Positions 53,600 to 64,000 of a stretch of 64,000 nucleotides of DNA are shown here, piece after piece. Position 1 is the first letter of the stretch. Each line of letters starts with the position of its first letter. The notes under the pieces are model-generated. The model saw only the letters and a list, made by a program, of their open reading frames with translations, made no database searches and had not been told where the DNA came from. A program made the position numbers and the translations under genes. The DNA comes from Malurus cyaneus samueli (lineage: Eukaryota; Chordata; Aves; Passeriformes; Maluridae), in the NCBI GenBank assembly GCA_009741485.1, contig CM019214.1:22776267-22840266 (forward strand). Direction: 5' to 3'.

Positions 53600-53898
53600 T
53601 TATCTCGGCAGGGCTGTGCAGCCCCGAGCGCAGGGCGGGGCGGTTCCGGCCGGGAGCGAGGGGGCGCGGCGGCGGCACTTGGTACGCGTGTCCGTGATCC
53701 CGAGTTTCTGCATCAAGAGCTGCTGCTGGAAAGGGCCTCTAAGAGGAGTGCCTTCTTAAAGGAAGGCGATATATCTGGGTTAAGGCAATAGATAATCTAT
53801 TGCCTTATCTGTATCTTCTTAAAGGAAGGCAATAGATCATGGGGTTTTTTTTGTGTAACCCATGATCAGTGCATCTCACTGAAGAAGGGGGGCATCAG
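53600..53898 (+). promoter_or_regulatory. Candidate promoter edge and first exon with donor site
   Basis: A GC box (GGGCGGGGCGG, 53633-53643) at the right edge of the CpG island is followed about 255 bp later by CAG|GTAAGG (exon end 53898, GT at 53899-53900), a near-consensus vertebrate 5' splice site. The interval has no sustained ATG-initiated frame: the ATG at 53863 stops after six codons. Any exon here would therefore be a 5' UTR or part of a non-coding RNA. A transcription start is not visible directly, so the left boundary is arbitrary. On the minus strand a weaker donor (CCT|GTAAGC, near 52500) lies at the opposite edge of the island, which would allow divergent transcription. Confidence 0.3.
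53752..53867. repeat. Nested palindrome and direct-repeat cluster
   Basis: CTTCTTAAAGGAAGGC occurs at 53752 and 53815 (period 63). Between the copies lies a perfect inverted repeat, AAGGCAATAGAT (53782-53793), one base, then ATCTATTGCCTT (53795-53806), extendable by one pair each side. A third, direct copy of AAGGCAATAGAT is at 53826-53837. It overlaps a second inverted repeat with arms GATCATGGG (53835-53843) and CCCATGATC (53859-53867) around a T-rich loop. The cluster sits between the GC box and the candidate splice donor. Confidence 0.9.
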
Positions 53899-56800
53899 GT
53901 AAGGACAGCAGACTGCTTCTGTCACTTGTGCACGCTCCGTGAAATCAGCAATGCTGAGTTTTATTCAGCAGATTTGCATAGCTTTAACCGAACACAAGGA
54001 AGTTATCGAAACACGGGGGAATCCAGCCTGAACTTCACATCAAAAGCCATCAGCAAGATCTAGTTTTCCTTCCTGATGTTTCCTCTGGAGTCACAGAGAA
54101 ACCCCAAACAATGTGCACCAAAATGCTGGGAAACACCCCTGTTCTTTGCAAATAAAGACATCTCAGAGTCTGAGCTCAGATTCCGGCTCCAAATATTCAC
54201 TTGCTTTGCTATTTGCAAAACATTCTCATTGTGTGAAGGCAAGAGCTGCCCCGCCTTCCTACTGGGAAGAGCCCTTGGGCTGAGCATTACATCTTCATGC
54301 CACTTCAGCAGGAGACCTAGGAAGGCTTAGAGCAACTCCCCAGCTGAGCAAACACAGGAACCTCCTCTTGATACGGGAGAATGAAAAAATCAGAAGGACA
54401 GCTTTTCCCATGCTCCTCCCTCGCTTTATGCTTAGGCTGTAATGAAGATAAGTTACACAAATGCATGCAGCTGTGAGCAGGAGCAGGGAAGAAATTTTCT
54501 GTGCACCCATGTATGACAAGGACACAAGTGAAACGGCCCTTTAAATTACACAGACAATCTTGCTCAGCTGTGCAGTGCTGTGGATTCACCAAAACAATCT
54601 AGCAGTCTCTGTTTAAGCAGTATCCTCCCTTTTATCCCAGTCCAGCTCCCACTTACATAAAGAACAGCAATGCCCTAGAGCTATTTACTCACGTGCTCTT
54701 GGAAAGGAGGTGATTATTATTGCTGGTGGCTCTCAGAAGAAATGTATTTGAGATAAGATCTCTGGAGAAAATGAAAAGTAACAATGGTCATTTGGAAACA
54801 GGCTGTTCTCTGAGCTTGATGTTTTCAAACAAGTGTTGACTTGTGGGGTCAATGAGAAGCTGAGTGGGAAGAAGGTTGATATGAATAAAGTACACACAAT
54901 GAGAGGCTTGACCGAAGTTTACAAGTTTAAGGGCTTCCTCATAAAATTTCCACTGCTGCCTTGTGCAGGCCACACTAGAAAAATCATATGAGCAGCTTAT
55001 CATAAAAGAGTTCATGGCCCTGTTTTCTCATCCTGATAGAAAGCAGAAGAATCCATGCTTTTTTTAAGGAGGTTTTGAACCCAGAGGTGGAGGTAAGTCT
55101 TAAAAGTAACATCTTTGAAAAGAATGAAAGAGAAAACATCCTTGAAGAGTCACATTGCGAATGCAGAAAACAGTAGATGAAATTTGAACAATTAAAAATT
55201 GGTTTTAATTTAATTGTTAAGGCTGTTAAACCAGGTATTCACTGTGGGTTCTCATTTTCCCATTTTCCTTTTTGTATTAATCTCATCTGGGTGGCTGGCC
55301 CCGCAGGGTGCCTCACACACCTGTGATGACACAGTGCATCCATCCTCCTCTGCTCCTCGAAGGCACAGCTTTGAAGGAGAGACTGCTGCCTGCTGCCAGG
55401 ACGGAAATGAAGGGGGATGCCTGCACAGATGGGCTCCCGTCTCAGCTGGGAAGTGCACAGGTGAGGGGCAGCTAGAAACTATTTCTTAAACTCTGTCTCA
55501 GCAGTGATTCAACCCACAGTAGCTAACTCCCCCTGAGCTCCAGGGGCTCTGGGAGGGCTCCAAAAAGTAAAGGGTTGCTATAGGCCTTTGGGGTTTGCAT
55601 AAGGGTCCAGGTAGGGGTTTAATGTTCACATAACCTTTATCAACTTTCAGTACTGCAAAAGGAAACTGCCCAAAAACCTTTGTGTAAATTGAACAGTAAA
55701 TTCATAGAACAAGGTATTTGTGTTTCATTACTGTGTCTGCTGTATCACTATCTGATACATCTCAGCCTCTGTGCTTCAGTTTTCCCCATCTGCAAAACAA
55801 TGTTTCTGTTCATTTGTTATTACATATGGCATTTTTTAAATGCAGTTTTCACTGAGCAAAGCTGTGGTCAGGATTCCCAGTATGGCAGTGTTCTTTTTTT
55901 GTTAAGTACCTGTGACATTAGACCTAGTGCACATTTTGGCTAACATCCACACAAACATCCACACTTTCTTCTCTTTTCTGATGTAATATTCGTTTCATCC
56001 ATGTGAAACTTCAGAATATGATTGATCTAAATTTTATTTTTACATAGAGCATGTGCTGTACCACAATATCCAGGTGTTAGGGGCAGTAATTAGGAATTAT
56101 TTTGAACTCATTATAGTAGAGTTTATTAAAGAAATTACTAAAGGGGTTTGTAATTGAAATAATACTCAAATTTTAAAGATACTTTTGCATTTTTAAAAAA
56201 AAACCAACAAGTAATAGCAAACACCAAAATAATCAGCTTTGTTAGATCATCTTGGTTGTACTAAAACAGTAATTAAAACCCAACTGTGTTCTTTATATCA
56301 CTAATGGGAATCTTCAAATTAATCAGCTGCTTTTTTTCACCTGTTTTGCAATGCAAGTCACATAATCAGATTTTTGAAAACTGAAACTTCATTTACTCTT
56401 TCAGTAGCAAAGATGGATGAAATAAAAACAGATGGATCTTCTTGAACTGAAAAGTTTATTGAGCACCAAATATTTTTTCAGCAGATACACATTCATATTT
56501 TCTTTTTAAGAGGTAGAAGCAATGTAATAAGTATGTAATGAGCCAGGCATTGTTGTTTAATGAAGCTTCTGTTGTTTTGAATAGGTTTTGTATGATACTG
56601 TTTGTCTGTGAATATGTAAAGATTACATACCCTGAGCCACTGCTTAAAGATGTATCATGTTTCCAAAAGGCTGGTTTAAGCATAAACAAAAGCAAGGAAG
56701 TACAACAGTGATATTTGGGAGTTGTCTATATTTGGGGGTGGTTTTAAACCTTAGTTCTGTGACCAGGAGTATGGATAGGCTCAGGTCTACACAACATGTG

Positions 56801-57430
56801 CCTTGGAATCAGATAGCTAGGGAGGCAGATAGGAGAAGGAGACTGCCAGTTCAGAAACAGCCAAGCCTGTTCTTTTCTTTTATTTAGAAGTTTTAACACA
56901 TCTGAAGACAGCAGAAAGTGTCTGTGCAACACACTGCAAATGCATACAAAATGCCTCTTTTGAATGGATTTCTCCTTCTTCCAGGGAAGCATGCATAGAA
57001 AGCAGGGGTCAGTACAAGCTCAGTTGGACTATCCATGGCCAATGACTGTCATATGACTGTATCATCTTATGCTCGAGGACCATGGTAACGACCACAGTAA
57101 TTACCTCATTTTTTTTTTTTTTTAAACTAAAATCTTTTGTGTTAAATTAGATGGCTAATTCCCTGGGTCATGTTAAATGTGACAGTTTTCACCCAGTTGC
57201 AGCATCTGGAAGGTGACATTGCAGAATGGATGAGCTACAGTGTGAGCGGAGCCTTGCGGGATGTAGGAGACAGTACAGAAGTCCTTCATCTGTCTCACGA
57301 TCATCCAGATGGACAGAGACTGAACACACAAAACCCCCAAGGATGGAAGGGGGACTTTTGCTCAAAGAAGTCCAAGCCAGATCAAGGTGGGGTATCTGCC
57401 AAGTGCCGGTGCTCAGGCCACTGAACAAGG
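53899..57430. other. Unique non-coding stretch right of the CpG island
   Basis: About 3.5 kb with no supported exon. Frames reach 98 codons (57189-57485 minus) and have no domain. A T run lies at 57109-57123. The portion 57180-57430 keeps more CpGs than its surroundings and might be an older extension of the LTR that follows, but I cannot show this. Confidence 0.45.
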
Positions 57431-57880
57431 TGTAAGCTACTGACAACAGCACTGTTCTTACTGCGAAGGCAGAGGAGAACTGCATGCTTTGTACTGTACA
57501 CCTTACAAAACAATGGCCATTCTTTCCCTACCTCTTGGCCAGTTTTCCCCCGCTTTGGAATCCCTTGGCCAGCTGCCATACACTTTCAAAAAGACTATAA
57601 AGAGACTCTCTGAGAAGACCCATACGAGATCTCCCCAACAGACTTAGACGAATCCATGGAATCGGACCTCGAGGACTTCGTCTGAGCCATTGGTAGCTAT
57701 AACCCCACTCTCTCTCTTTCTCACTTTCTCTCCTTTTCTCCCTCTCACCCTCTTCTATCGCGTAAATCCAATAAAAGTGCTCTTGATTTTGAATAAATAC
57801 TTGTTCCCCATTTCTTTTGCACTCTGAGATTTGGTTAACGAACCATCACGATTTCTGCTTGTATTGAGCGGATCGTGACA
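57431..57880 (+). mobile_element. Solo LTR of an endogenous retrovirus
   Basis: Structure is that of a retroviral LTR: a TATA-like ACTATAAAG (57593-57601), a pyrimidine-rich segment (57703-57754), then a polyadenylation region with AATAAAAGTGCTCTTG and GAATAAATACTTG. A U5-like end follows (GGTTAACGAACCATCACG ... GATCGTGACA). The end at 57880 is TGACA. A matching TG start at 57431 would give five-base flanks CAAGG and CAGGG (four of five identical) as a decayed target duplication, though the start is uncertain and could lie upstream. No primer-binding site follows, and no gag, pol or env text is present on either side. This is a recombined solo LTR with no coding part. Family not assigned. Confidence 0.65.
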
Positions 57881-58100
57881 CAGGGACGCGGAGGTGCCTG
57901 AGTGTCCCTGCTGCAAGTCAGAGCAGTGGACACTGTGGCTGCTGCTGACTGGTGCTCAGCACACACAGCTCTGAGCTAAGTCTTCAGGCATCCATTAAGA
58001 TGCCTGTAAAAAATATATTCTTGTTCCTATAATGATGGATGATTTCTTCTCCATTCTGCTAGAATAAGGTATTTATTGACCAGCTCATCTAGCAAATGTC
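57881..58100. other. Short unique spacer
   Basis: Unique sequence between the solo LTR and the CR1 tail. No gene or motif I can support. Confidence 0.6.
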
Positions 58101-58175
58101 TCTGCTCATTGCAGGGGCATTAGACTGGATGACCTTGAAAGGTCCCTTTGAACCCAAAATAGTCTGTAATTCTAA
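58101..58175 (+). mobile_element. CR1 LINE 3' terminal fragment
   Basis: Short sense-orientation CR1 terminus: GCAGGGGCATTAGACTGGAT, GACCTTGAAAGGTCCCTTTG, AACCCAAAATAGTCTGTAAT, then TCT, the decayed form of the usual 'GACTAGATGACCTT...GGTCCCTTCCAACCC...ATTCT' ending. About 75 bp survive, extremely 5'-truncated. Confidence 0.9.
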
Positions 58176-61100
58176 GCTTTACCTTCTTGCACCACCTCCA
58201 GATTTGTGGGCATTGCAAAACCTGTATCAGAACTGCTGTAATTTGCAATATATCAATAGTGTGCACTCAATTTCTTCTGTTTAGGTTAGAGCATGGACTG
58301 GAAGCCAAGGAGTGAGTAAAAGTACATTTTGAGACAAATAAATCCATAAGTGTAAGTCAAGACAATTAATGCTTGGGAGTAATCAATCCTGTCTGAACAG
58401 TGAATAAACTCACTAATTAGCTAACAGAAGAAGAAACTGGAATTCCTTTATTCATACAGGAAATCTATTGCATGGAGATTATGGAGCTTTTCTCCCCGTG
58501 GGTTTGTGAGGGAAATGGCCTCACACTAACTTCACACATGCTACTAAAGATTTTCTATTTCATTTACATATTTATATTCTTTTCTTTTGAGGCTGTAACC
58601 CTAGGAAAGTAACCCAAGTGATAAATCGGGGCAGAGAAACCTTTACTTACAACTCTGTTTTCTTTTGTAGGAATTGTGGTGTTTGCTGCTCTGCTAATGC
58701 AGGAGCTGAGCTGGAAAAGGAGCTTTGAGCATGTGTGTGAGATGATAGCAACCATTTGCCCTTGCTTGGGTCAGTCTACTCTTACCCCTTTATTTTGATA
58801 ACTGTGTTTCCAGTGGGGCAGGATCTTTGCCAAGAAAGAAGATCTTGTCCTTATACTGATACTTTTGTTTTCCACATAGATATTCTCTTTTCTTGGGTAT
58901 TTCTTTTTAAGGTGGCTTTACATTTCAATCACTACAATATGTGACTGTCTCAGTCTTAGATTTTTTTTTGTCTCCTAAATAAAATGGGAAAAGCTTTGTG
59001 TTTTGGGTTTTTTTTTGTTTGTTTTGCTTTCTAATCCCAGCTGCATAGGGAGAGACCAGAAGCACAGAGATTCTGCAGCTCTGAATCTCAAACACAGTGA
59101 GCTGCCCAACTCCTACATGGCAGAAATTCTTCTGTGTGTTGGAGGGTCTGAGCATGACTTGGTTGGAATCACCCAGAAAGCACGTGGCTGACTGGGGAAT
59201 CTGGACAATGAATTGGCCTCCTGTGTCTCCAGAGCAAACAGGCTTGGTACACATGCACTGGAGAGCCCTTCAGCAGCAAGAGGTGAAGAGCAGTGAGCAG
59301 AGGGCTTTGGAGAGCGTTCTTCATCTCAGCCCAGGGCCTTTAGTGAGTCTAACCTGATCCTCTCTGTCAGCATGGCAGTGCCTTACAGCATGAATGATTC
59401 CATTGTACTGAGAGGAGGCAGTTCATTGGTAGAAATCAAAATCCAAAACGGAATTGCATTTTCAGGATTTGTGAGGCATAGAGAAAAGAAAATGTGTTCA
59501 TACCTAACAGTATTTAAGACGAATATGTTGGTGTCATTACTCCCTGTTTCTGACTCAGTGCCCACAGTGTATGTAAAGATGAATTTTTCCTAGCTGCAGT
59601 TGCTGAAGGAATTTTGTTAATCTTCACTTTAAGCATAATAGCACATCTGCTATAGCCTTTACACAGCTTGCTTTTCCTTTTAACCCACAAAATATCCCTT
59701 TAAATTTTAATTCTAAAGACTGCAGAATAAAAAGAAAGCAATTAATTGGGACATACCTTTAGGACAATCTGACATTTAATGGAAAAAAAATCTTCACTAA
59801 AAATTTGCTGTAAAGCTGGTCCTGTTTTATTTAGGAAAACAGACGCAGCATAAAGTACCCATTTGGGGTTTTTTTCTTTGTAGCACAAATAATTCAAATG
59901 AAAGTCTTTGAGCATTAGTGTGACAAGGGGACAAAAATCCACTATCAGTCAACTTCTACTCGTAGAAAACATACAGAGAGGTTTATTTAAAAAGCAAACA
60001 CCTTGCACTTTCAGAGGCAAAGCCTGAATGAACAATTGCAGTCTCAAAAAAATGCCTTAAAAATGAGGGGTTTTTCATTCCTTAGGACCACTGAAAAATT
60101 CAATTCCAAAAGAAAAAAAAAAAACAGCTCATGCATTGACACCACTCTGCTACAAGGTGCCCAAGACACAATCAGGACTGTTACCTCCAGGTCACCAGCC
60201 TACAGACATTCATCCTGGTTAGACAGTGTGCCATGCACTCAATTAAAGTCTTCTTTCATCCCCTGCAATCTTGTGTAAACTGTCACTTCTCCAGAGCTTT
60301 GCAAAGTGTGAATTCAAGCATGCAGACTCCTAATGATACAACAGGAACTTGTACCAACACAATCCAGATACCACGCTAAGGTCAGGTCTGGAGTTCACTG
60401 TTACACTGTTGGGGACACCAGTCATCAGTGAACTCCCAATAATGTGTTCATTCAGGGATACAATCAAAGAAAGTTCACTTGAGTGACAGCAGACACCAAT
60501 ATTTACATACATTCCAGTACTATCAAGTATGGAAACACAGTAAAAGCCTTTGGAAATGAGATATGTAGGGGTCTTTCCTCCCCTGGCTGAGTTTGTGCTG
60601 AGGTTGACAGCTCACAATGAAGCCTGTAGCAGAAAGGAGAAGAGAAGCCCTTACCTGCTGTGTCTCCCTGATGTACAGCTGCATTTGCTCTGTCCCTAGA
60701 CATGAACACCCCACATCTGCCTGCTCTTACCCCATTCTCTGTGTGGGGAAATGTAGTTGTGCCACCTGTGCTAGTCAATTTTGCTATAGCTTGGTATCAG
60801 ATACATTTAGGATGGTAACAATACCCTAGCACAGTTCTCTATTACCCCTCCCCAAATCCTCATTTATGATGAGGATTTATTTATTCTCTGCCTGGACATG
60901 TTTACTTAACAAGGAGTTGATTTTGCACTGCCAACCATCCATGACATTTGTGACACTTTAATGGAAACTGCAATTTCCTTTCATGCAAAGGAAGAGTTCT
61001 GACAGCACAGCTCAGCAAGGGGATCATCTTTTCTGTGAAAGAAACTGCCTCAGGAAGAAAATCCCCATTTTGTGAATATATTTGAGGGGTTTTTTTTCTC

Positions 61101-63304
61101 TGCAATAAATTGTCAAAGTTTTCAATTAAATGAAACTAAGTGATAAATCAGTGATAAATTTTGAAATGGACACAAGCTTTGTGTTCATGGTATGCAGCAA
61201 GGATATAAACAGTCAGTGTTTAGTCCTGAAAAAGAGACTTTGGATGCTGCCTTTTCTCCATTCCTCCAAAAGTCTTTGCAGCCCCATGTTTAGATCCTTC
61301 ACGTACAATGCAAGCGAGTCATGTTCAACTCTTTGCTACGATGCATATTTAAATTAATGACCTGCAAAGAAATCTGACACACAATCCTGTTGCTTTCCGC
61401 GCCACCCCCAAAAAAAAAATTTTCTTTGGGGTCAAAATAACTGTTAATGCCCTTTGCAAACAAACAACATCACAGCAAATGTTGGATGTGGAACTCACAC
61501 CAAACCAACGTGCTCTTCACATCTCATGTGGTTGTAAGAGACTTGCTCCAGCATTAGGCAAAGAAACCCTTCCTGACTAAACTGGCCAAAGATATTCGTA
61601 TGTTCCCATGCAACGCTGCTTTTGAGATGTGAACCGTTTTCAGTTTTCACAAGAAAAGCCCTGGGTCAGTTGTACCACCACCTCTTTGCACACTTGCTGT
61701 TACACATAGTATATCTAAAGGAAACCCAGCTTATCAGGAATTCTGATGATTTCTGACTTTTGGGTTTTTTTTTCTGTTCCCACTCTAATTTTCCTCTTAT
61801 CCCAGATGGGGCCAGCTTTTCATTTCTCCCACCATCCACAAGGAGAGCTTACCTCCTGGGACACTTCAGCTTTCCACTACTGTCCCTGCAGGCACAGCAG
61901 ACACTGCTATCACTGGCACAGCTACATGAACTTGCCTGTACCCTGCATGGTGTTCCATCAGATGGAGCACCCAGTAGATATCAGAGTATTCAAGACCCAG
62001 CATGAGAAGCAGGGCCTGTGATCAGGGGTCTTTTTAATAAAAGCTTTTTTCACCCTTCCTCCTTGACTTGACAGATTCCTAGCACTCTGTCTCTTCCACA
62101 GAAAGCTCCTACCACTCTTGTCTCCTTTGTGACTTCTCTCCTGATCCCATAAACTGTTGACGGACTTTTCTTCTTTTCCATACCAAAGCTCCATGCAGCT
62201 GAGCTGCCTTGCTATGTACAGCACTACCCATCAGAGCCCTGGAGTCATGGGGGCTATCCCACAGCATCCTGGCAGGATCATTCACTGAAGAAGCAGCTTT
62301 GATGCAGTGCTGCAGCTGGGCAAATGACTGACTGTCCAAAGGGTTTTCTTAGAAGTCTCCTGCTTCTTAGTTCTGATGCAGAGATCATCAGTTTGGTAAC
62401 TGGTTTGATAGGCCGTGCAGTGAGATGGCACTTTTGTATTTCCCTCTACTTACAGAGCAGTAATCAACTGCTCTTAGATTGGTCACTTCTTAGACAAGCA
62501 TCTCCTACAGCAGTTCAAGAAGTGGGAGATGTTCAGATGAAAACCAGATTAAATTTGCTCATTGTGTAGCTGGTGAAAAGGTAACTTTTCTCAGTCGCTT
62601 TCAGGTTATGGAGTAGCTTTTGAAAAGAGCATCTTAATCCACTGTTTGGCATTACACGTTTCACTCATGGACCATCTGCCTCTTGTTTACCCTCTTCTCT
62701 CTGGTCCTTCTCTTTCATTCTCACCTCATATTAAATTTCTGGCTGAAGATACACCGAACAGTTGGTCCAAACAGCAGAGCCACCTGACATCTGTTTTCAG
62801 AAAACAAAGCTAATCAATTGACAACTCAAGGACCAGACCTTTCAAATTTTTTACATACACTTCTGAGCAGCTACTGACAGCAGTGTTGCCAGAAAATCTG
62901 GACATAATGCCTTATAAGAGTAATGTCTCCTAATATAAGAAAAACGCTTCATGACTCTATTAAGCTCTCTTAAGCATTACAGCCATTATACTCTTACAAG
63001 AATTAAGGACTCTATACAAATTCTTCCTTCTTCATAGCCTACAGAAAATAGCATTCTGCATCACCCATGGAAAACAAAGGTCATTTTATATCATAGATGA
63101 TGTCATATCTGTAATCACAGTGTGCACACGTGTGTATCTGGGGTTTTCTGATGTCTCTCAAAACAAGTATAAAAGCATACATATATGCTATAGGAAAAGA
63201 GGCCTTGGGAAAGTATTTGTTCATAGCAGCTTTAGAGTGCATCAGAAATTCCTATGTAATGTAAGGAAAAATGTTCAGAATTTCCTAACGTTACACAGAA
63301 TACA

Positions 63305-63333
63305 TAGAAGAATAGAAGAATAGAAGAATAGGA
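63305..63333. repeat. 8-bp tandem repeat, three units
   Basis: TAGAAGAA repeated three times followed by a partial unit (TAGGA). A small microsatellite. Confidence 0.9.
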
Positions 63334-63531
63334 GATTAGAACTTAAATTTAATCCCAGGTCTGACTGCTCTGACAAATGACTGCCTGCCTCGCACAGCAG
63401 GTACTTCAAAGCTGACAAAACACTTGGCAAGACTCTTGGGGACTGAGTTACTTTATAAGGCCCAAAGCCAACAGGAGTGCCACAACTAGAGCTGGAGAGT
63501 TGCCTTCCTTTACTAAATTAAATACATATTG

Positions 63532-63543
63532 CCACCTACTGGC
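63532..63543 (-). promoter_or_regulatory. CTCF-like motif
   Basis: CCACCTACTGGC matches the reverse-complement CTCF core CCMYCTRSTGGY at all 12 positions. It lies in AT-rich unique DNA. The orientation is the same as that of the motif in the CpG island about 10.5 kb to the left. Occupancy is inference. Confidence 0.4.
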
Positions 63544-64000
63544 TATGCTGCAACGTTAATGTAACAAACCGGTGATTTCAAGTGTACAAAATCAACCACC
63601 TGTGTTCTCCCCATAGGAAAATGTTCTACTCTAATAGTAGAATAATTAAAAGTTTGTTTCCATCTTTTTTTTTAGTGAGGAAATTATACTTAATAGTATT
63701 TTTTCTCCTTTAACGTAGAATATCAGTAAAAAATGTTTTGTACATTTAGAGGTTCCATCATGTAGCCATATTTGGCTATGTTAGAGGGTATAATATGACT
63801 ATTAATAAATGTAATTAGTGTCCTGATCTGCCTGTACCTGCCTCTTTTCTTAGAAATACAAGGTGTCTCAGGGAAGAGGACTGATCTGTTTGACTAAAGC
63901 AGAAGAGGTCCCAGTTGCTGGCTAAGTAGGTATTAGAAATATAACCAGATTTAAGCAAGGCTGTGGCCACAGTCTAGCTGAAGAATGGTCATGCATCAAT

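Larger units (their letters stand above)
52240..53700. promoter_or_regulatory. CpG island
   Basis: An abrupt change from AT-rich flanks to about 1.4 kb of very GC-rich DNA with dense CG dinucleotides, the only such block in the window. In birds such islands usually mark gene promoters and remain unmethylated in the germ line. Visible elements are a CTCF-like word at 53013-53027, GC boxes (53633-53643 plus, and CCCGCCCCGC near 52555), and a degenerate C-rich repeat in the middle. There is no clear TATA box, as expected for this promoter class. Long overlapping frames on both strands (up to 388 codons, 52512-53678 minus) are the usual result of few stop codons in GC-rich DNA. The transcript it serves is unknown. 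Confidence 0.85.
58176..64000. other. Unique non-coding stretch to window end
   Basis: About 5.8 kb of AT-rich DNA. Frames are short (at most 109 codons, 58925-59254 minus) and unrecognised. T and A runs lie near 58962, 59009 and 60110-60124. An 8-bp tandem repeat and a CTCF-like word near the right end are listed separately. Confidence 0.5.

Noticed and set aside
52512..53678. 388-codon minus-strand open frame across the CpG island
   Set aside because: Its sequence is dominated by G, R, A and P that mirror the underlying GC repeat, and several other long frames overlap it on both strands. Stop codons are rare in such DNA, and no domain is visible.
53037..53759. 240-codon plus-strand open frame in the CpG island
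   Set aside because: Proline/alanine/arginine-rich translation of the same degenerate repeat; low complexity and overlapped by equally long frames.

Overview
The window looks like nuclear DNA of a bird. Four degenerate fragments of CR1 retrotransposon 3' ends, the dominant avian LINE, are recognisable by eye. They sit with a solo LTR, minisatellites, and long AT-rich stretches that lack coding capacity. I cannot name the species or the chromosome. No confident protein-coding exon, tRNA, rRNA, CRISPR array or prokaryotic-style gene was found. The open frames present are short, repeat-derived or lie in GC-rich DNA, and none shows a recognisable domain. The best reading is an intergenic (gene-desert) or deep intronic stretch.

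Layout. From 1 to 5.9 kb there is unique DNA with a C/A-rich patch and a T-rich tract. A CR1 3' end (+) lies at 5.93-6.61 kb and runs directly into a ~27-bp minisatellite at 6.61-6.77 kb. From 6.8 to 19.5 kb there is unique AT-rich DNA. At 19.48-20.52 kb a 63-bp tandem duplication is followed 75 bp later by a 32-copy, ~26-bp minisatellite with a GGATCC core. A longer antisense CR1 fragment lies at 21.7-22.3 kb and a short one at 28.4-28.5 kb. From 28.5 to 43.9 kb there is unique DNA, including an AT-rich homeodomain-site-like block near 33.5-33.9 kb. Two large polypyrimidine microsatellites, (TTCC)n at 43.95-44.11 kb and (TTTC)n at 46.96-47.24 kb, lie 3 kb apart.

The standout region is 52.24-53.90 kb. 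It is an isolated, very GC-rich CpG island in otherwise AT-rich DNA. It holds a CTCF-like motif, a C-rich/G-rich strand-asymmetric degenerate repeat, a GC box, and at its edge a strong consensus 5' splice site (CAG|GTAAGG at 53898/53899). It is the only place in the window that looks like a promoter. The downstream edge also has a nested cluster of palindromes and direct repeats (53.75-53.87 kb). Beyond it are a solo LTR (57.43-57.88 kb) and a CR1 3' tail (58.10-58.18 kb).

Taken together, the window most resembles a repeat-seeded non-coding region around one orphan CpG-island promoter, which could serve an unrecognised non-coding transcript or the distant first exon of a gene outside the window. 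That is inference; only the sequence patterns are seen directly.
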